Source of the DNA: Chitinophagaceae bacterium
GTDB lineage: Bacteria; Bacteroidota; Bacteroidia; Chitinophagales; Chitinophagaceae
Assembly: GCA_004028795.1 (NCBI GenBank)
Contig: SAIW01000010.1
Coordinates: forward strand, 124,001-188,000
Direction of reading: 5' to 3'
Length of the DNA: 64,000 nt
The notes under the pieces: generated by a model
The model's input: only the letters and a program-made list of their open reading frames with translations
Told to the model about the DNA's origin: nothing
Database searches by the model: none
Position numbers and translations under genes: made by a program
Shown: positions 61,687-64,000 of the stretch, in pieces
Layout: every line of letters starts with the position of its first letter
How positions within the stretch are numbered: position 1 is the first letter of the stretch

Positions 61687-61703
61687 TGTGTATTTTATAC
61701 ACA
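61687..61703. promoter_or_regulatory. 17-base dyad in the divergent T9SS-protein/amylase promoter region
   Basis: TGTGTAT-TTT-ATACACA is a perfect 7-bp inverted repeat with a 3-base centre, in the 106-base gap between two divergent start codons. It could be an operator for either gene. The sequence is AT-rich, so chance is not excluded. Confidence 0.4.
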
Positions 61704-61732
61704 TTAAATAAATTCACGTCTTATTCTGCCAT

Positions 61733-64000
61733 ATGAAGAAAATTCTACTGTATCTCCTACTGTTGGTTTCATTGTGTGCAACTGCCCAACAGAAAATAAA
61801 AAGAACTGTTTTTCAGGCTTTTTGGTGGGACTATTATAATTCACAGTATCCTAATGGTTGGTCAAATTATCTATGCGAATTAGCTCCCAGATTAAAGGCA
61901 GCAGGCTTCAATGCTGTTTGGATTCCACCAAGTATAAAAAATTCAAGTCCAAACTCTGACGGTTATGTACCGTTTGATTATTATGATTTAGGGGATAAAT
62001 TTCAAAAAGGGGGCTCTGCTTCTTCATCCAATAAAGTGTACACAAGAAGTGGTACCAAAGATGAATTATTAAGAATGATTGCCGTAATGCATGCAAACGG
62101 TATAGAAGTAATTGAAGATGTTGTTCTCGGACATATGAATGATGCCGGAAGCAGCACGGGAGCCGGAGGTCAGGATACTTATGCAGCCACTAATTACAGT
62201 GATGGCAGTACCAATGGATATAAAAATTTCAGAAATGTGTCATATGCAACTCCTGCTATAGATGAATCTCAAAATGATTACTGGAGCAGAAGCGGAAGGT
62301 GGCCTAAAAATTGGGAAAACTTCTACCCTAATCAGTTTAATAATTCTTATAATACTAATAATATTAATAGTATTCAATTTGGCCCTCAGATATCATTTGA
62401 ATCTAATGCTTATGGGCAAAGTTCAAGTATGGTTGATGGAACGTCAGTAACCATTGGTTCTACAACCAGAAAATTATACAACCCTTCGCAATATTCCAAT
62501 TACATGTACACCAATGCCAATAATTGGCTTGTTTGGTTTAAGAAACAAACAGGCGTTGATGGATGGCGGTGGGATGCTGCAAAAAATATGTATGGGTATG
62601 TTGTGAGAGATTTAACAGTAAATACAAAATATAATGCTGCATTCGCTAACGGCGGGCAAAACATGTTTTGTGTTACTGAATATGTTGATTCAAAAAATAA
62701 TTTAGATAGTTATATAAGCAGTATTGAGAATAGTGGAGACTTAATTGCGGGCACTTTTGATTTTAATTTAAGAGCCTACGGTTCATCAGGTGGTATTTAT
62801 GGTATGGTTACAGGGCTTGGTAATTACAATATGCAAAGCCTGCCCGGTGAACAACAGTATTACAGGTATATGGATTATGCTGATGGTACAAGAGTTCATA
62901 GAACCGTTCCTTTTGTGAATAATCATGATACTTTCCGTCCCATCTTAGATTCAACCGGTAAATTTTCACAATCTTTAGGTGTTTCCTCAGGCTGGAATAA
63001 TGGTAGTGAATTGAGTGGCCATATTGACCCGAGGGAGCCAAGATTGGCAGCAGCTTATGCTACTATTTCAGCAATGGATGGAAATCCGACTTTCTTTATA
63101 GAAGATGTATTTGATTTGGGAACTACCGGAAAAAGGTATACGCATTTGGCTACTAATACAACAGATTTACCAATCAGAGGTGATTTGGTAAACATAGTTC
63201 AAGCCCATCAGGCATTAAAATTTAAAGATGGAGATTATGGCGTTGCTACGGCTCAAACAGGTGGTTACGCTCCTTATTACAGTACAGGAAACAGTGGTGA
63301 TCATTTAATAATTGAAAGAAAAGCTAAAGTCATTATTGGAATTACAGATGCGTATAGTACAGTAGGTAATAACACGGCAGACCAACAGGCATATATTACA
63401 ACAAATTTTCCGATAGGTACAGTTTTATATGATTTTAGTGGTGCACACGGCATCAACTCTGTAACTGTAACAGATAATTTTGGAGACCAAAGTAATCATC
63501 GTGTTTTAATTCAAACATCACCAAACGGACATACCATTGCCAATGTATATGGTCATGGATATTCTATTTGGGCTCCCTATCCTAACGGTACTCCAAATTC
63601 TGTAAATGATTTATTCAATTATTTAGCCAATAACCTTGTTCAAACTTTATCAACTACTCAAACAACACAGGAGTGGGAAATGGCTGATGACCTAGGTGAC
63701 AGTCATTGTAATTCTTTAGGTCAGGGAGGTGCGTTGCCTAATCATTCTACCAATCAAAGAGTTGCCGGTAAAATATTTGCTGCTGCAGGAAAAAGTATTA
63801 CTTATAAAATTTATCCAGAAGTTGATGGGATGAAAATAACTGCTGCTTTATGGGATTTAGACGGAAATAAATTAAGTGAAATAAACGGTGCTTCAACTTC
63901 AGCCTCTCCCATAACCGGTAACTATACACCCAATTCTGATGAATGGATTACCATTAAAGTTCATTACACTGATACAACTCAAATTACGCACAGATGCTGG
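61733..64000 (+). CDS. Secreted alpha-amylase, GH13 (runs off right edge)
   Basis: The frame is open from ATG 61733 to the window end (756 codons). The signal peptide ends CATAQ (residue 19). GH13 motifs follow: FNAVWIPP, EVIEDVVLGHMND, GVDGWRWDAAKN with nucleophile Asp281, FCVTEYVD with acid Glu316, and VNNHDT with Asp399. VFQAFWWDYYNSQYPNGWSN at the mature start is typical of the secreted amylases related to GH13 subfamily 5/7. After the catalytic domains a beta-rich region begins (about 640-756, KIFAAAGKSITYKIYPEVDG), perhaps a carbohydrate-binding module or the start of a T9SS tail. It is divergent from the T9SS protein and starts starch breakdown. Confidence 0.92.
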   Translation, partial: MKKILLYLLLLVSLCATAQQKIKRTVFQAFWWDYYNSQYPNGWSNYLCELAPRLKAAGFNAVWIPPSIKNSSPNSDGYVPFDYYDLGDKFQKGGSASSSNKVYTRSGTKDELLRMIAVMHANGIEVIEDVVLGHMNDAGSSTGAGGQDTYAATNYSDGSTNGYKNFRNVSYATPAIDESQNDYWSRSGRWPKNWENFYPNQFNNSYNTNNINSIQFGPQISFESNAYGQSSSMVDGTSVTIGSTTRKLYNPSQYSNYMYTNANNWLVWFKKQTGVDGWRWDAAKNMYGYVVRDLTVNTKYNAAFANGGQNMFCVTEYVDSKNNLDSYISSIENSGDLIAGTFDFNLRAYGSSGGIYGMVTGLGNYNMQSLPGEQQYYRYMDYADGTRVHRTVPFVNNHDTFRPILDSTGKFSQSLGVSSGWNNGSELSGHIDPREPRLAAAYATISAMDGNPTFFIEDVFDLGTTGKRYTHLATNTTDLPIRGDLVNIVQAHQALKFKDGDYGVATAQTGGYAPYYSTGNSGDHLIIERKAKVIIGITDAYSTVGNNTADQQAYITTNFPIGTVLYDFSGAHGINSVTVTDNFGDQSNHRVLIQTSPNGHTIANVYGHGYSIWAPYPNGTPNSVNDLFNYLANNLVQTLSTTQTTQEWEMADDLGDSHCNSLGQGGALPNHSTNQRVAGKIFAAAGKSITYKIYPEVDGMKITAALWDLDGNKLSEINGASTSASPITGNYTPNSDEWITIKVHYTDTTQITHRCW

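Noticed and set aside
61908-63041. Small open frames on both strands within the amylase region
   Set aside because: They are shadows of the long amylase frame, which has a signal peptide and complete GH13 motifs.

Overview
The window is an AT-rich chromosomal stretch of a Bacteroidota bacterium, probably a Chitinophagaceae relative. The evidence is a SusC/SusD pair, TonB receptors with N-terminal carboxypeptidase-regulatory domains, promoters of the TTTG-N(19-21)-TAnnTTTG type, a type IX secretion C-terminal domain, a PID-CTERM-like small protein, and a tmRNA whose tag is GNTQYAMAA. I see no phage, IS element, CRISPR array, rRNA or tRNA. Almost every gap is short.

Layout. (1) 1-18657 is mostly housekeeping: rplA-rplK with their own promoter; a secreted DUF2264/GH88 pair; ssrA; dxr-rseP; a GH3-type adenylating enzyme; rplU-rpmA; a 44-residue Lys/Ala histone-like peptide; a PolX-like PHP protein without the polymerase catalytic aspartates; a PMT/ArnT-type glycosyltransferase with a PAP2 phosphatase; a methyltransferase; and glmM. 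(2) 15850-20306 is a metal- or siderophore-type uptake cassette: a small Cys protein, a TonB receptor and a PepSY membrane protein. (3) 20360-36796 holds a secreted alkaline-phosphatase-superfamily enzyme, three large tandem FG-GAP/ASPIC-UnbV lipoproteins, and SusD and SusC. (4) 37000-42502 holds a LacI regulator, a sugar-porter MFS and a periplasmic GH65 glycosidase (possible kojibiose hydrolase). (5) 43194-48305 is two vanadium-haloperoxidase/PAP2 lipoproteins, each followed by an outer-membrane barrel. (6) 48410-52198 is a trehalose-type operon: LacI, MFS, cytosolic trehalase. (7) 58178-52168 on the minus strand is a sucrose-type operon: SUT-like MFS, GH13 lipoprotein, fructokinase, amylosucrase. 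(8) 58511-64000 holds a PID-CTERM-like protein, a T9SS cargo protein and a secreted alpha-amylase that runs off the right edge.

From position 32000 on, the genes form an alpha-glucoside utilisation region covering outer-membrane uptake, periplasmic and surface glycosidases, three sugar MFS porters, cytosolic trehalase, amylosucrase and fructokinase. Two LacI regulators have nearly identical recognition helices. The perfect palindrome CAAACGTTTG occurs in front of lacI/susC (36946) and in front of the sucrose operon (58254), so these units are probably co-regulated.

No clearly new multi-gene system was seen. The least explained items are a two-copy intergenic palindromic repeat (3689, 16228), a hairpin ending at the rseP start codon, the polymerase-dead PolX, and the duplicated haloperoxidase/barrel cassette.
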